From Ruminococcus difficilis (lineage in GTDB: Bacteria; Bacillota_A; Clostridia; Oscillospirales; Acutalibacteraceae): 27,058 nt of DNA. The translations under genes were made by a program, and so were the position numbers. Shown one piece after another: positions 1 to 8,235 of the stretch. The first letter of the stretch is position 1. Each line of letters starts with the position of its first letter. The stretch lies in the NCBI RefSeq assembly GCF_016680995.1, contig NZ_JAEQMG010000104.1, forward strand, positions 1 through 27,058. Direction: 5' to 3'. The notes under the pieces are model-generated. The model worked only from the letters and a program-made list of their open reading frames with translations. It ran no database searches and had not been told where the DNA came from.

Positions 1-16
1 GACGCTCTTCCGATCT
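1..16 (+). other. Illumina TruSeq adapter remnant
   Basis: The first 16 bases, GACGCTCTTCCGATCT, are identical to the 3' end of the Illumina TruSeq universal adapter. This is untrimmed library sequence, not genome, and it shows that position 1 is an assembly edge. The genome sequence probably begins at 17. Confidence 0.92.
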
Positions 17-44
17 TCTTTTTCAAGGTACTATACGACAAAAA

Positions 45-76
45 ATCGCAGTCCTTTTCTATTTTGGAACTGCGAT
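45..76 (-). terminator. minus-strand rho-independent terminator-like hairpin
   Basis: ATCGCAGT (45-52) pairs with ACTGCGAT (69-76), and flanking CC/GG pairs extend the stem across a one-base bulge. Read on the minus strand, the stem is followed by a run of T (complement of the A-run at 40-45). No minus-strand gene precedes it here, so it may be left from a gene lost when the flanking mobile element arrived or decayed. The rest of 17-241 is AT-rich and holds no gene that I can support. Confidence 0.5.
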
Positions 77-241
77 GCAATTGTTCGTAGAACGTCCACA
101 TATACGAATGTGAACTATCACTATATATCCACTATTATTCTAACACACTTTGTCTGTTTTGGCAACAGTTTGGATAGATTTTGTGCAAGAAAAAGCTTGA
201 AAATTTTTCACTTCGCTATAAATTTTGCTTGTTTTCTGTGA

Positions 242-271
242 TTGTTGGTCAGATATGTGGTCAGGTACAAT
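242..271 (+). promoter_or_regulatory. putative promoter of the integrase fragment
   Basis: TTGTTG (242-247) and TACAAT (266-271) are separated by 18 bases and lie 33 bases before the integrase ATG. The motif GGTCAG occurs twice between them (about 247-252 and 259-264), a possible direct-repeat binding site. The ribosome site GAAAGGA follows at about 290-296. Confidence 0.45.
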
Positions 272-303
272 AGAGGTGCGTTTTTCGCAGAAAGGATGAT
301 ACT

Positions 304-767
304 ATGGCAAGAAAAGAAGCCAGCATTTACAAACGTAAAGATGGTCGCTGGGAAGCACGCTATGTCAAGGAGATTGGAGTGGACGGTAAGAAAAGGTATG
401 GTTCAGTTTACGGCAAGACTTATACCGAAGCACAACAAAGACGTTTTGCGATAATACAGGATACCAGAATGCACGGAGCTACTTCATTTTCTCTTATTCT
501 GTCAGATATTATGTGGGAATGGCTTCAATCTATGAAGAACAATATAAAGCCAAACACATATCAAAAATATGATGGAATTATCAAAAATCACGTTGAACCC
601 TGCTCCATTGGCAAAAGCAATATTCGATTTTTAACGTCATCGTCACTTTCCAGCTTTGCAGACAAAAAGATAGCGGCAGGATTGTCTGCAAAAACGGTCA
701 ATGATATTCTGATAGTAATCGGATTGGCTTTGAACTATGCCGAAGAAGTTTATCATATACCAAAAAT
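304..767 (+). pseudogene. tyrosine-type site-specific integrase, N-terminal fragment
   Basis: The ATG at 304 follows GAAAGGA. The first ~150 residues look like a conjugative-element or phage tyrosine integrase: an arm-type DNA-binding start (MARKEASIYKRKDGRWEARY) with the usual glycine and aromatic pattern, then a SAM-like core-binding segment (about residues 60-150) ending near HIPKIKI. A full integrase is typically 350-400 residues and carries its R...HxxR...Y catalytic set in the C-terminal half, which is missing here. After about position 765 the frame stays open only to 981 and encodes unrelated low-quality peptide. In another frame the same DNA encodes a serine recombinase, so the gene is cut at a junction. 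It cannot recombine DNA as it stands. The cut could be a genuine deletion or an assembly join. Confidence 0.8.
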
Positions 768-2114
768 AAAGATATCAACGATAATTACGACTCGCTGTTC
801 AGCGATAATAACGAGCTGGCACCGTTCAAGAATCTGTTCAACGAATGGTACGCCCGTGATACAAGCAAGAAAATTCGCGCTGTTTTCAAAGCGAAAGCTG
901 AGCGAGGTCAACGCTTGGGGACAACCATTCCATACGGTTACCGCCGTGACCCTGACAGTGGAAAAGAATGTCATCTGCTGATTAATGAAGAAACCGCTCC
1001 GGTGGTAAGAATGATATTCTCAATGTGTGCATCAGGAATCGGACCGAGCAATATAGCAAAGACTTTGCATGAAAAGAAAATCCTCAAACCCACCTTCTAT
1101 CGCTTTCAAAAGGAAGGCAGGTACGGCACGCACACGGACACAGATAATCCATATAAATGGAACGAGCGCACAATAGCCGATATTCTCGACAACGAGATTT
1201 ACATTGGAAACACAATCAACTGTCAAACGCGAATTGCTTCATTCAAGGACAAGCGCACCATCAAGGTTCCAAAGGAAGAACAACTACGTTTCGAGAATAC
1301 ACACGAGGCAATCATTGACCAAGAAACATGGGACATAGTCCGCAAGGTACGCGAGGGCAGAGTCCGAAGAACCCGTATAGGAGAGATTGATAAATACAGC
1401 GGTTTGGTTTACTGTGCCGATTGCGGCAAAAAGCATTTCCTCTATCGCGGACGAACCATAAAGCGTGAAAGCTATAATTTCATATGTGGAAATTATCGTA
1501 AGCATGCAGGCAAAGAAAAATGCACGCCACACTCTATCCGAGAGGTTGTGCTTGACGAGATTGTGCTGGAAGAAATCAACAGGGCGATTTATTACGCGAA
1601 AAATAACACAAAGGAGTTCACTGATTATATTAGTAAAAAGACTTCCTCGCAGTACAGAAAAGATTTGAACGCCAAAACCGCTGAACTGTCAAAAGCTGAA
1701 AAGCGTATCGTGGAACTGAAATCACTTTTCAAGCATCTGTATGAGGATAATGTACTTGGTCGTATCAGCGACGAGCAGTACAGAATGTTATCCCTTGATT
1801 ACAACGATGAGCAAAAGGAGCTTGAACAATCAATTCCTGATTTGCAAAAAGAAATTGATACACTCAAAAGCGAGTGTACCAATGTGCAGAAATTCCTTGA
1901 TATTGTCAGGAAATATGTTCATGTAGAGGAACTGACGCCGGAGGTACTGCGAACCTTCATCAGCAAAATCGTTGTTCACGAACGTGAGAATAAGCACAGC
2001 CAAACCTCACCGCAGCAAATCGACATCTATTTCCGCTACATCGGAACCTTCGCTCTGCCGAACACAACCGACGCAACAGAAGAAACCAAACAAGACGAAA
2101 GGCGGACAGCCTAA
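768..2114 (+). pseudogene. large serine recombinase, C-terminal fragment
   Basis: From about 768, in a different frame from the integrase, the translation reads as a large serine recombinase beginning near the end of the resolvase fold (NDNYDS...NELAPFKNLFNEWYARD). It then has the recombinase domain (TTIPYGYRRDP; NGE-type DNEIYIGNTIN), a zinc-ribbon segment (CADCGKKH ... CGNYRKHAGKEKC), a long charged coiled coil and a C-terminal tail. Roughly 448 residues remain of a usual ~520-560. The missing ~100 residues contain the catalytic serine, so the product would be inactive. Any protein made from it would have to start internally, the first ATG being at 915. The stop codon lies in the loop of a 10-bp hairpin. 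Family members integrate or excise conjugative elements and phages. The fragment sits directly beyond the 3' end of the accA operon. Confidence 0.85.
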
Positions 2115-2125
2115 ACTGTCCGCCT
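2100..2125. terminator. perfect 10-bp hairpin between recombinase and accA
   Basis: AGGCGGACAG (2100-2109) and CTGTCCGCCT (2116-2125) form a perfect stem with a 6-base loop that contains the recombinase stop codon. On the minus strand it is followed by a T-rich stretch, so it could end the accA-side operon. On the plus strand no T-run follows. A second imperfect inverted repeat (AATCAGC 2167-2173, GCTGATT 2188-2194) is followed by TTTT on the plus strand and may end the recombinase transcript. Confidence 0.5.
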
Positions 2126-2209
2126 GCGCATAGGGCACCGCCTTAAACTGAAAACATCCTTTTCGGAATCAGCCTAAAGGCACACCCGCTGATTTTATGT
2201 TATTCTTTC

Positions 2210-3022
2210 TCACGCGTCTGCTGCGCCGATTTTGCGGAACCGCGCGTAGCGGTGCGCTGTCAGCTCTTCGTCCGAAAGCGCAAGGTTCTTTTCAAAGGTA
2301 CGCAGCACGAGCAGCTTGAGGCTCTCGAACATCGCGGCGTCCTCTGCCTTGGGCTGACGGATGATACGCTCGATCACGCCGAAGCCGAACAGATCCTGCG
2401 CGGTCATTTTCAGCGCTTCCGCCGCCTGCGGCGCCTTTGCGCTGTCCTTCCAGAGAATGGAGGCGCAGCCCTCGGGAGAAATAACGGAATAAACGGAGTT
2501 TTCGAGCATCCACACCTCGTCGGCAACCGCGAGCGCCAACGCGCCGCCGCTTCCGCCCTCACCGATCAGAATGGTGAGAACGGGCGTTTTGAGCGCCATC
2601 ATCTCCATCAGGTTCTCGGCGATCGCCTGTCCCTGACCTCTCTCCTCGGCGCCGATGCCGGGATACGCGCCGCTGGTGTCGACCAGACAAAGCACCGGAC
2701 GGTGGAACTTCTCCGCCTGCTTCATCAGGCGCAGCGCCTTGCGGTAGCCCTCGGGATGAGCCTGACCGAAGTTGCGTTCCATGCGCTCCTTGGTGTTTCT
2801 GCCCTTTTCGATGCCGATGACGGTCACGGGCGTGTCGTAGAGCATACCCAGACCCGCGACGATCGCCTTGTCGTCGGCAAATCTTCTGTCGCCGTGCAGC
2901 TCAATAAAGCTGTCGCCGAACATATTCTTTATGTAGTCAACCGCCGTCAGCTTCGACGCGTCGCGTGCCGCGAGCACCTTGTCATAGGCGGGATTGGGAT
3001 TGACCGAATTGGTAGCTGACAT
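2210..3022 (-). CDS. accA: acetyl-CoA carboxylase carboxyltransferase, alpha subunit
   Basis: This is one half of the carboxyltransferase that moves the carboxyl group from carboxybiotin on AccB to acetyl-CoA, giving malonyl-CoA. The 270-residue product carries the crotonase-type core seen in AccA: FIELHGDRRFADD near residue 40, GRNTKERMERNFG near 75, DTSGAYPGIGAEERGQ near 115, GEGGSGGALALA near 155 and SVISPEGCASILWKD near 180. The length is at the short end for AccA because the N-terminal coiled region is reduced, as in other Firmicutes with split accA and accD. The ATG lies three bases after the accD stop, so the two subunits are probably translationally coupled. It is the last gene of the fab/acc operon. 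Confidence 0.95.
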   Translation of the reverse strand: MSATNSVNPNPAYDKVLAARDASKLTAVDYIKNMFGDSFIELHGDRRFADDKAIVAGLGMLYDTPVTVIGIEKGRNTKERMERNFGQAHPEGYRKALRLMKQAEKFHRPVLCLVDTSGAYPGIGAEERGQGQAIAENLMEMMALKTPVLTILIGEGGSGGALALAVADEVWMLENSVYSVISPEGCASILWKDSAKAPQAAEALKMTAQDLFGFGVIERIIRQPKAEDAAMFESLKLLVLRTFEKNLALSDEELTAHRYARFRKIGAADA

Positions 3023-3025
3023 GAC

Positions 3026-3880
3026 TTATTCCTCCCCGTAGCCGTGCATTTTCAAAAGCTTTGAAATGGTGGACTTGAGCGCGACGCGGCTGACGACCGC
3101 GTCGATAAAGCCCTTCTGCAGGACAAATTCCGAGGTCTGGAAGTCCTTGGGAAGCTTCTGACGCATGGTCTGCTCGATGACGCGCGGTCCCGCGAACGCG
3201 ACTAGCGCGTTCGGTTCGGCGAGGATGATATCGCCCTCCATCGCGAAGGACGCCGTCACGCCGCCCGTGGTGGGGTCGGTGAGGACGGTGATATAGAGCA
3301 GTCCCGCGTCGCTGTGACGCTTGACGGCTCCCGAGGTTTTCGCCATTTGCATGAGGCTGAGGATACCCTCCTGCATTCTCGCGCCGCCCGAAACGGTGCA
3401 GACGACGATCGGCAGGCCGTTATCGGTGGCGTACTCAAAGGCGCGGGTGATTTTTTCACCCGTGACGGTGCCCATACTGCCCATCATGAAATCCGCGTCC
3501 ATGACACAGAGCACCGAGCGGACGCCGTCGATTTTGCATTCGCCGCAGCGCACGGACTCATTTGCCTTTTTTCCGGCTTTTTCGAGCTTCTCGTCGTAGC
3601 CCGGGAAATCGAGAAGATTGGAGCTTGTCAGATCCGCGTCGTGCTCCCGAAAGGTCTCCTTGTCCGCGAGCAGCGCGATACGCTGCTTCGCGCTCATGCG
3701 GAAGTGATGGTTGCAGTGCGTGCAGACGTGCAGGTTCTCCTCCATGTCGGTAGTGAGAAGCAGGGCGTTGCACTTGGGGCACTTCACCCACATTGCCTCG
3801 GGCACAAAGGGCACGTTCTGCTGCTTTTCAGCGGAATTTTCCAATTCATTCTTCGGTTTTACAAAAGCAAAAAAGTCCAT
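3026..3880 (-). CDS. accD: acetyl-CoA carboxylase carboxyltransferase, beta subunit
   Basis: This subunit pairs with AccA to form the carboxyltransferase of acetyl-CoA carboxylase in the cytosol. The 284-residue protein has the AccD zinc ribbon, CPKC (C34, C37) and CTHC (C53, C56). The crotonase-like core follows, with DADFMMGSMGTVTGEK, the glycine-rich VSGGARMQEG near residue 165 that helps form the oxyanion hole, DPTTGGVTASFAM and AGPRVIEQT. Its order after accC and before accA is the common Clostridia arrangement. The zinc ribbon is reported in other bacteria to bind mRNA or DNA, but nothing here shows that role. The start follows accC by about 30 bases. Confidence 0.95.
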   Translation of the reverse strand: MDFFAFVKPKNELENSAEKQQNVPFVPEAMWVKCPKCNALLLTTDMEENLHVCTHCNHHFRMSAKQRIALLADKETFREHDADLTSSNLLDFPGYDEKLEKAGKKANESVRCGECKIDGVRSVLCVMDADFMMGSMGTVTGEKITRAFEYATDNGLPIVVCTVSGGARMQEGILSLMQMAKTSGAVKRHSDAGLLYITVLTDPTTGGVTASFAMEGDIILAEPNALVAFAGPRVIEQTMRQKLPKDFQTSEFVLQKGFIDAVVSRVALKSTISKLLKMHGYGEE

Positions 3881-3910
3881 TTATTTTACCTCACGTACTC
3901 TTGGCTGCGC

Positions 3911-5266
3911 TCAGCTTTCCGCCTTGCGCTTTTCCTCGAATTCACGCATAAAGTCGGTGGTGTACTCGCCTGTGACAAACTTTTCGTCGGAGAGGATCTC
4001 GGCGAGAATATTGCGGTTGATGTCGATGCCCTCGATCGTCAGCTCCGAGAGCGCCATTTTCATCTTGCGGATCGCCTCGGGACGGGTTCTCGCCTGCACG
4101 ATCAGCTTGCCGATCATGGAATCATAGAACGGCGGCACAAAATAATCCTGATAGATCGCGGTGTCGAAGCGCACAAACGAACCGCCGGGGGTATGCAGGC
4201 GCCTGATCCTGCCGCAGCTCGGACGGAAGCCCTTTTCGGGATTCTCGGCGTTGATGCGGCACTCGATCACGTTGCCGTGCGTGAAGATGCTGTCCTGCGT
4301 TCTGGTGAGCTTCGCGCCCGCGGCGATTCGGATCTGCCACTGGACGATATCCAGACCCGTCACCATCTCGGTCACGCCGTGCTCCACCTGCAGACGGGTG
4401 TTCATCTCCATAAAATAGAAATTATTCTCTTTGTCAAGCAGGAATTCCACGGTGCCCGCGTTGACGTAATGCACCGCCTTCGCCGCCTTGACCGCGGCGA
4501 TCATCATCTGCTTTCTCGTCTTTTCATCGAGCGCGGGGCTGGGGCTTTCCTCAATCATCTTCTGGTTCTTTCTCTGCACCGAGCACTCGCGCTCACCCAG
4601 ACAGATGATGTTGTCATACTTGTCGCAGAGGAGCTGCATTTCGATGTGCTTGACGGGGAAGATAAATTTTTCGAGGTAGCACGCGCCGTCGCCGAAAGCC
4701 GCCTGCGCCTCGGAAGAAGCGGAGAGGAAGGCGTCCTCAAACTGGTCGATGCTGTCGACGCGGCGGATACCCTTGCCGCCGCCGCCCGAACGCGCCTTGA
4801 TCAGCAGCGGGAAGCCGATTTTCTCCGCCTCCGCCTTTGCGCGCGCCACGTCCTCGACGATATCGCAGCCGGGCGTGACAGGGACGCCTGCCGCACGCAT
4901 GGTCTTGCGCGCCATGTCCTTGTCGCCGAGCATACCGATCATGGAGGAGGTCGGGCCGATGAAGTTGATATTGCACTGCTCGCACAGAGAAACGAACTTG
5001 GCGTTCTCGCTGAGCAGTCCGTAGCCGGGGTGAATCGCCTGCGCGCCGCTCTCAACCGCTACCGTGAGGATAGCCGGAATGTTGAGATAGCTGTCCGCCA
5101 CGCGGTTGCCGCCCACGCAGTAGCTCTCGTCGGCGAGCTGGACGTGCATGGCGTCCTTGTCCGCCTGAGAGTAGATTGCTACGGTGGAAATGCCCATCTC
5201 GCGGCAGGCGCGGATAATACGCACCGCAATCTCGCCGCGGTTGGCAATCAGAATTTTAGAAAACAT
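3911..5266 (-). CDS. accC: biotin carboxylase
   Basis: Biotin carboxylase uses ATP and bicarbonate to carboxylate the biotin on AccB. The 451-residue length is normal. Visible signatures are FSKILIANRGEIAVRIIRA at the N-terminus, IHPGYGLLSENA near residue 79, the ATP-grasp glycine loop ARSGGGGKGIRRV near 158 and the catalytic segment EMNTRLQVEH. Most family members have proline after that histidine (EHPVTE). This protein has glycine (EHGVTE), a minor oddity near the active site that can be checked against relatives. The ATG follows a GAGGT ribosome site, 36 bases after the fabZ stop. Confidence 0.95.
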   Translation of the reverse strand: MFSKILIANRGEIAVRIIRACREMGISTVAIYSQADKDAMHVQLADESYCVGGNRVADSYLNIPAILTVAVESGAQAIHPGYGLLSENAKFVSLCEQCNINFIGPTSSMIGMLGDKDMARKTMRAAGVPVTPGCDIVEDVARAKAEAEKIGFPLLIKARSGGGGKGIRRVDSIDQFEDAFLSASSEAQAAFGDGACYLEKFIFPVKHIEMQLLCDKYDNIICLGERECSVQRKNQKMIEESPSPALDEKTRKQMMIAAVKAAKAVHYVNAGTVEFLLDKENNFYFMEMNTRLQVEHGVTEMVTGLDIVQWQIRIAAGAKLTRTQDSIFTHGNVIECRINAENPEKGFRPSCGRIRRLHTPGGSFVRFDTAIYQDYFVPPFYDSMIGKLIVQARTRPEAIRKMKMALSELTIEGIDINRNILAEILSDEKFVTGEYTTDFMREFEEKRKAES

Positions 5267-5302
5267 TTCATTAACCTCGCGTTTCTTAGATTTGCGTTAT
5301 GC

Positions 5303-5728
5303 TCATTCCTTTTCGTTCGGGACAAGCGCAAACGAAAGCTCCGCGCTGACGCAAAGCTTGCCGTCGACATAGCCCTTGGCGTCGATGAAGTAGAACGGAC
5401 CCCTGTTTTTGGTGAGGGTGCAGACGCTCTCGAGGGTATCGCCCGGCTTGACGGGGTTCTTGAACTTGACATTGTTCATCTTGGTAAAGTAGGGCGTGCA
5501 GTCGCTGACCTTGTCCGCGAGGAGACAGCAGCTCGCCTGACCCATCATCTCGCAGAGAATCACGCCCGGGACAACGGGATTGCCGGGAAAATGACCCTGC
5601 AAAAAGAACTCGTCGCCCTTGATGGTATATCTGCCCTTGGCGGTGGTTTCGTCCACCGTCTCGGACTCCTCGACCAGCAGCATGTTGTCGCGGTGAGGCA
5701 GAATCTTCTTGATTTCTTCCTGATTCAT
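5303..5728 (-). CDS. fabZ: 3-hydroxyacyl-ACP dehydratase
   Basis: FabZ removes water from 3-hydroxyacyl-ACP to give trans-2-enoyl-ACP in the elongation cycle. The product is 141 residues, typical for the family, with a hot-dog fold signature GHFPGNPVVPGVILCEMMGQ in which H46 and E60 are the expected catalytic pair (14 residues apart, as in other FabZ). The chosen ATG at 5728 follows AAGGAG with good spacing. An upstream in-frame extension is only open sequence overlapping accB and is rejected. The gene starts 10 bases after accB ends, which supports coupled translation. Confidence 0.95.
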   Translation of the reverse strand: MNQEEIKKILPHRDNMLLVEESETVDETTAKGRYTIKGDEFFLQGHFPGNPVVPGVILCEMMGQASCCLLADKVSDCTPYFTKMNNVKFKNPVKPGDTLESVCTLTKNRGPFYFIDAKGYVDGKLCVSAELSFALVPNEKE

Positions 5729-5738
5729 CAAAATCTCC

Positions 5739-6182
5739 TTATTTGATGGCAAAGAGCGGCTGACCGTACTCAACCAGCTCGCCGTTGGTCGCAAGAACAG
5801 CGGTGATTTCGCCGTCCTCCTCCGCCTGGATCTCATTCATGCACTTCATCGCCTCGATAATGCAGACGACGTCGCCCTTCTTGACTCTCTTGCCGACGCT
5901 GACATAAGGCTCGCTGTCGGGAGAGGGAGCGGCGTAGAACACGCCGACGATCGGCGCATTGATCGCCTTGCCCGCATCGGCAGGCGCAGGAGCCGCAGCG
6001 GGAGCTGCCGCGGGTGCGGGAGCCGCAACAGGCGCGGGAGCGGGAACGGCAACGGGAGCCGCAACGGTGACAGCGGGCTTTTCAAGGCGCACCTTGACGT
6101 CGTCCTGCTGTACCTCGAGCGCGGACAGAGAGGAGTTCTCCAACAGCGCCATTAATTCCTTGATTTCTTCTATATTGAACAT
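5739..6182 (-). CDS. accB: biotin carboxyl carrier protein of acetyl-CoA carboxylase
   Basis: This is the biotin carrier that shuttles the carboxyl group between AccC and AccA/AccD. At 147 residues it has an N-terminal helical part, an Ala/Pro/Val-rich flexible linker (about residues 37-70) and a biotinyl domain in which the biotin-accepting lysine is K113 in EAMKCMNEI. The usual residue after the lysine is leucine or met-rich sequence; here it is cysteine. The ATG at 6182 is preferred over a TTG three codons upstream because AAAAGGA lies nine bases before the ATG but overlaps the TTG. fabZ follows 10 bases downstream. Confidence 0.95.
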   Translation of the reverse strand: MFNIEEIKELMALLENSSLSALEVQQDDVKVRLEKPAVTVAAPVAVPAPAPVAAPAPAAAPAAAPAPADAGKAINAPIVGVFYAAPSPDSEPYVSVGKRVKKGDVVCIIEAMKCMNEIQAEEDGEITAVLATNGELVEYGQPLFAIK

Positions 6183-6212
6183 CTGAAACAATCCTTTTCG
6201 ATTTGTTATTTA

Positions 6213-7448
6213 TCAGTCAGCTATTTTCTTGAATACCACGCAGGCGTCATGACCGCCGAAGCCGAGATTGGTGGATGCGGCGACGTCGATGTCGCGCTTT
6301 TTCGCAACCTTCGGCGTGTAATCGAGGTCAAGTCCCTCGTCCGGCTCGTCGAGGTTAATGGTGGGAGGCACTACGCCCTCCTCGATCGCCTTGACAGCAG
6401 CGATCGCCTCGATCGCGCCCGTCGCGCCGAGCATGTGACCTGTCATGGACTTGGTCGAGCTGATGCTCGCGTCATACGCCTTTTCTCCGAGAGCCTTCTT
6501 GATCGCCATCGTCTCGGTGAGGTCGTTGAGGTGGGTGGAGGTGCCGTGCGCGTTGATATAGACGTTCGCGTCGTCCGCGACGTTCGCTTCCTCAAACGCG
6601 ATCGCGATTGCTCTGGCAAGTCCGGCGCCCTCGGGATCGGGAGCGGTGACGTGGTGCGCGTCGCAGGTATTGCCGTAGCCGCTGAACTCGGCGTATATCT
6701 TCGCGCCGCGCGCCTTGGCGTGCTCGTATTCCTCGAGGATCAGCATACCCGCGCCCTCACCCATGACGAAGCCGTCTCTGTCCTTGTCAAACGGACGGGA
6801 CGCCTTGCCCGGGTCGGGATTGGTGGAAAGCGCCTTCATGTTCTGGAAGCCCACGATGGTCAGTCTTGCGACGACTGCCTCCGCGCCGCCCGCGATGATC
6901 GCGTCGGCATAGCCGTCCTTGACGGCGTGGAACGCCTCGCCGATGGAGTTGGTTCCCGTTGCGCACGCGCTCATGACGGAAAGCGAAACGCCCTTTGCGC
7001 CGAAGCGGATCGCGACATTGCCCGTCGCGATATTGCCGATCATCATGGGGATAAAGAACGGAGATACCTTTCTGGGGCCGCCCAGCTCCAGACCGACGGT
7101 ATTGCTCACAAAAGTATTCAGTCCGCCGATGCCTGCGCCGATGTAGACGCCGAAGCGGTTCTCGTCGATATGACCGAGGATGCCGCTGTCATCGACCGCC
7201 TGCTGAGCCGCCGCCATGGCGTACTGGCAATAGATATCAAGCTTCTTTGCCTCTCTCTTTTCAAAATACAGCTCGGGCTGAAAACCCTTGACGGTGCCCG
7301 CGATATGTACCTTGAGGTCGGAGGTGTCAAAGGCGGTGATCTCTTCGATGCCGTTGACGCCTGCAACCATATTTTTCCACATTTCGGGAACGGTGTTGCC
7401 CACAGGGCTGACGGCACCCAATCCCGTTACTACCACTCGTCTTGCCAT
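6213..7448 (-). CDS. fabF: 3-oxoacyl-ACP synthase II
   Basis: FabF condenses malonyl-ACP with a growing acyl-ACP, releasing CO2. The 411-residue thiolase-fold protein has the catalytic Cys162 in SACATGTNS, His301 in NAHGTSTHLND, and Lys333/His338 in SSTKSMTGHMLGATG. The C-terminal gating loop reads GFGGHDACVVF, where most relatives have asparagine (GGHNA or GGTNA) at the position of D401. A strong AAGGAGG lies six bases before the ATG and overlaps the fabG stop, so translation is probably coupled to fabG. No fabH is present here, so initiation must come from a gene elsewhere. Confidence 0.95.
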   Translation of the reverse strand: MARRVVVTGLGAVSPVGNTVPEMWKNMVAGVNGIEEITAFDTSDLKVHIAGTVKGFQPELYFEKREAKKLDIYCQYAMAAAQQAVDDSGILGHIDENRFGVYIGAGIGGLNTFVSNTVGLELGGPRKVSPFFIPMMIGNIATGNVAIRFGAKGVSLSVMSACATGTNSIGEAFHAVKDGYADAIIAGGAEAVVARLTIVGFQNMKALSTNPDPGKASRPFDKDRDGFVMGEGAGMLILEEYEHAKARGAKIYAEFSGYGNTCDAHHVTAPDPEGAGLARAIAIAFEEANVADDANVYINAHGTSTHLNDLTETMAIKKALGEKAYDASISSTKSMTGHMLGATGAIEAIAAVKAIEEGVVPPTINLDEPDEGLDLDYTPKVAKKRDIDVAASTNLGFGGHDACVVFKKIAD

Positions 7449-7458
7449 AATGCCCTCC

Positions 7459-8202
7459 TTAAATCGCGAGACCGCCGTCCACGCGGATAACCTCTCCTGT
7501 CACATAAGCCGCCTCGTCGGAGCAGAGGAACGCGACCACATTGGCGACGTCCTCGGGCGTACCGATCCTCTTGGCGGGGATCTGCGCCTTCATGGTCTCC
7601 TTGACCTTGTCGGAAAGGGCGTTGGTCATATCGGTGCCGATATAGCCGGGCGCTACCGCGTTGACGGTCACGCCTCTGCCCGCAAGCTCTCTGGCTACGG
7701 ACTTGGTCATGCCGATGATGCCCGCCTTGGAAGCGGCATAGTTCGCCTGTCCCGCGTTGCCGATCAGACCGACGATCGAGGAGGTGCTGACGATCCTGCC
7801 GAAGCGCTTCTTCATGAAGTGCTTGTAGGTGTGCTTGATCATGTTGAAGGTGCCCTTGAGGTTGACGTTGATAACCGCGTCAAAGTCGCTCTCCTCCATG
7901 TTGAGCACGAGCTTGTCGCGGGTGATGCCCGCGTTATTGATCAGGTAGTCGATGCCGCCGAAGTCCGCGATGACCTTGTCGACGACTTCCTTGGAGGCGG
8001 CGAAATCCGCGACGTTGCAGAAATACTGCTCCACCTTGGTGCCGTACTGCTCCAGCTCCGCCTTTGCATTCAAGCCCTCGCTCTCGTCTCCGACATAGAG
8101 GATCGCGATATTCGCGCCGCCCTCGGCGAGCTTCTTGGCAATCGCGAGACCGATACCGCGGGAGCCGCCTGTCACGACGGCGGTTCTATCCTGAAAATTC
8201 AT
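7459..8202 (-). CDS. fabG: 3-oxoacyl-ACP reductase
   Basis: FabG is an NADPH-dependent reductase of 3-oxoacyl-ACP. The 247-residue short-chain dehydrogenase has the cofactor loop TGGSRGIG (residues 11-18), NNAG near 89-92, the catalytic Ser142, Tyr155 and Lys159 (STSSIVG ... YAASK), and the C-terminal segment VTGEVIRVDGGL typical of FabG. It ends in the ribosome site of fabF. It is separated from fabD by an unrelated lipoprotein gene, which breaks the usual fabD-fabG adjacency. Confidence 0.95.
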   Translation of the reverse strand: MNFQDRTAVVTGGSRGIGLAIAKKLAEGGANIAILYVGDESEGLNAKAELEQYGTKVEQYFCNVADFAASKEVVDKVIADFGGIDYLINNAGITRDKLVLNMEESDFDAVINVNLKGTFNMIKHTYKHFMKKRFGRIVSTSSIVGLIGNAGQANYAASKAGIIGMTKSVARELAGRGVTVNAVAPGYIGTDMTNALSDKVKETMKAQIPAKRIGTPEDVANVVAFLCSDEAAYVTGEVIRVDGGLAI

Positions 8203-8235
8203 ATGAATACGCCTTCTTTCCGTTAGGTTCTGTAA

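Noticed and set aside
3314..5746. 810-codon open frame on the plus strand opposite accD, accC and fabZ
   Set aside because: It is the antisense shadow of three certain genes in GC-rich coding DNA. It is rich in His/Arg/Asp/Leu with no domain and no ribosome site.
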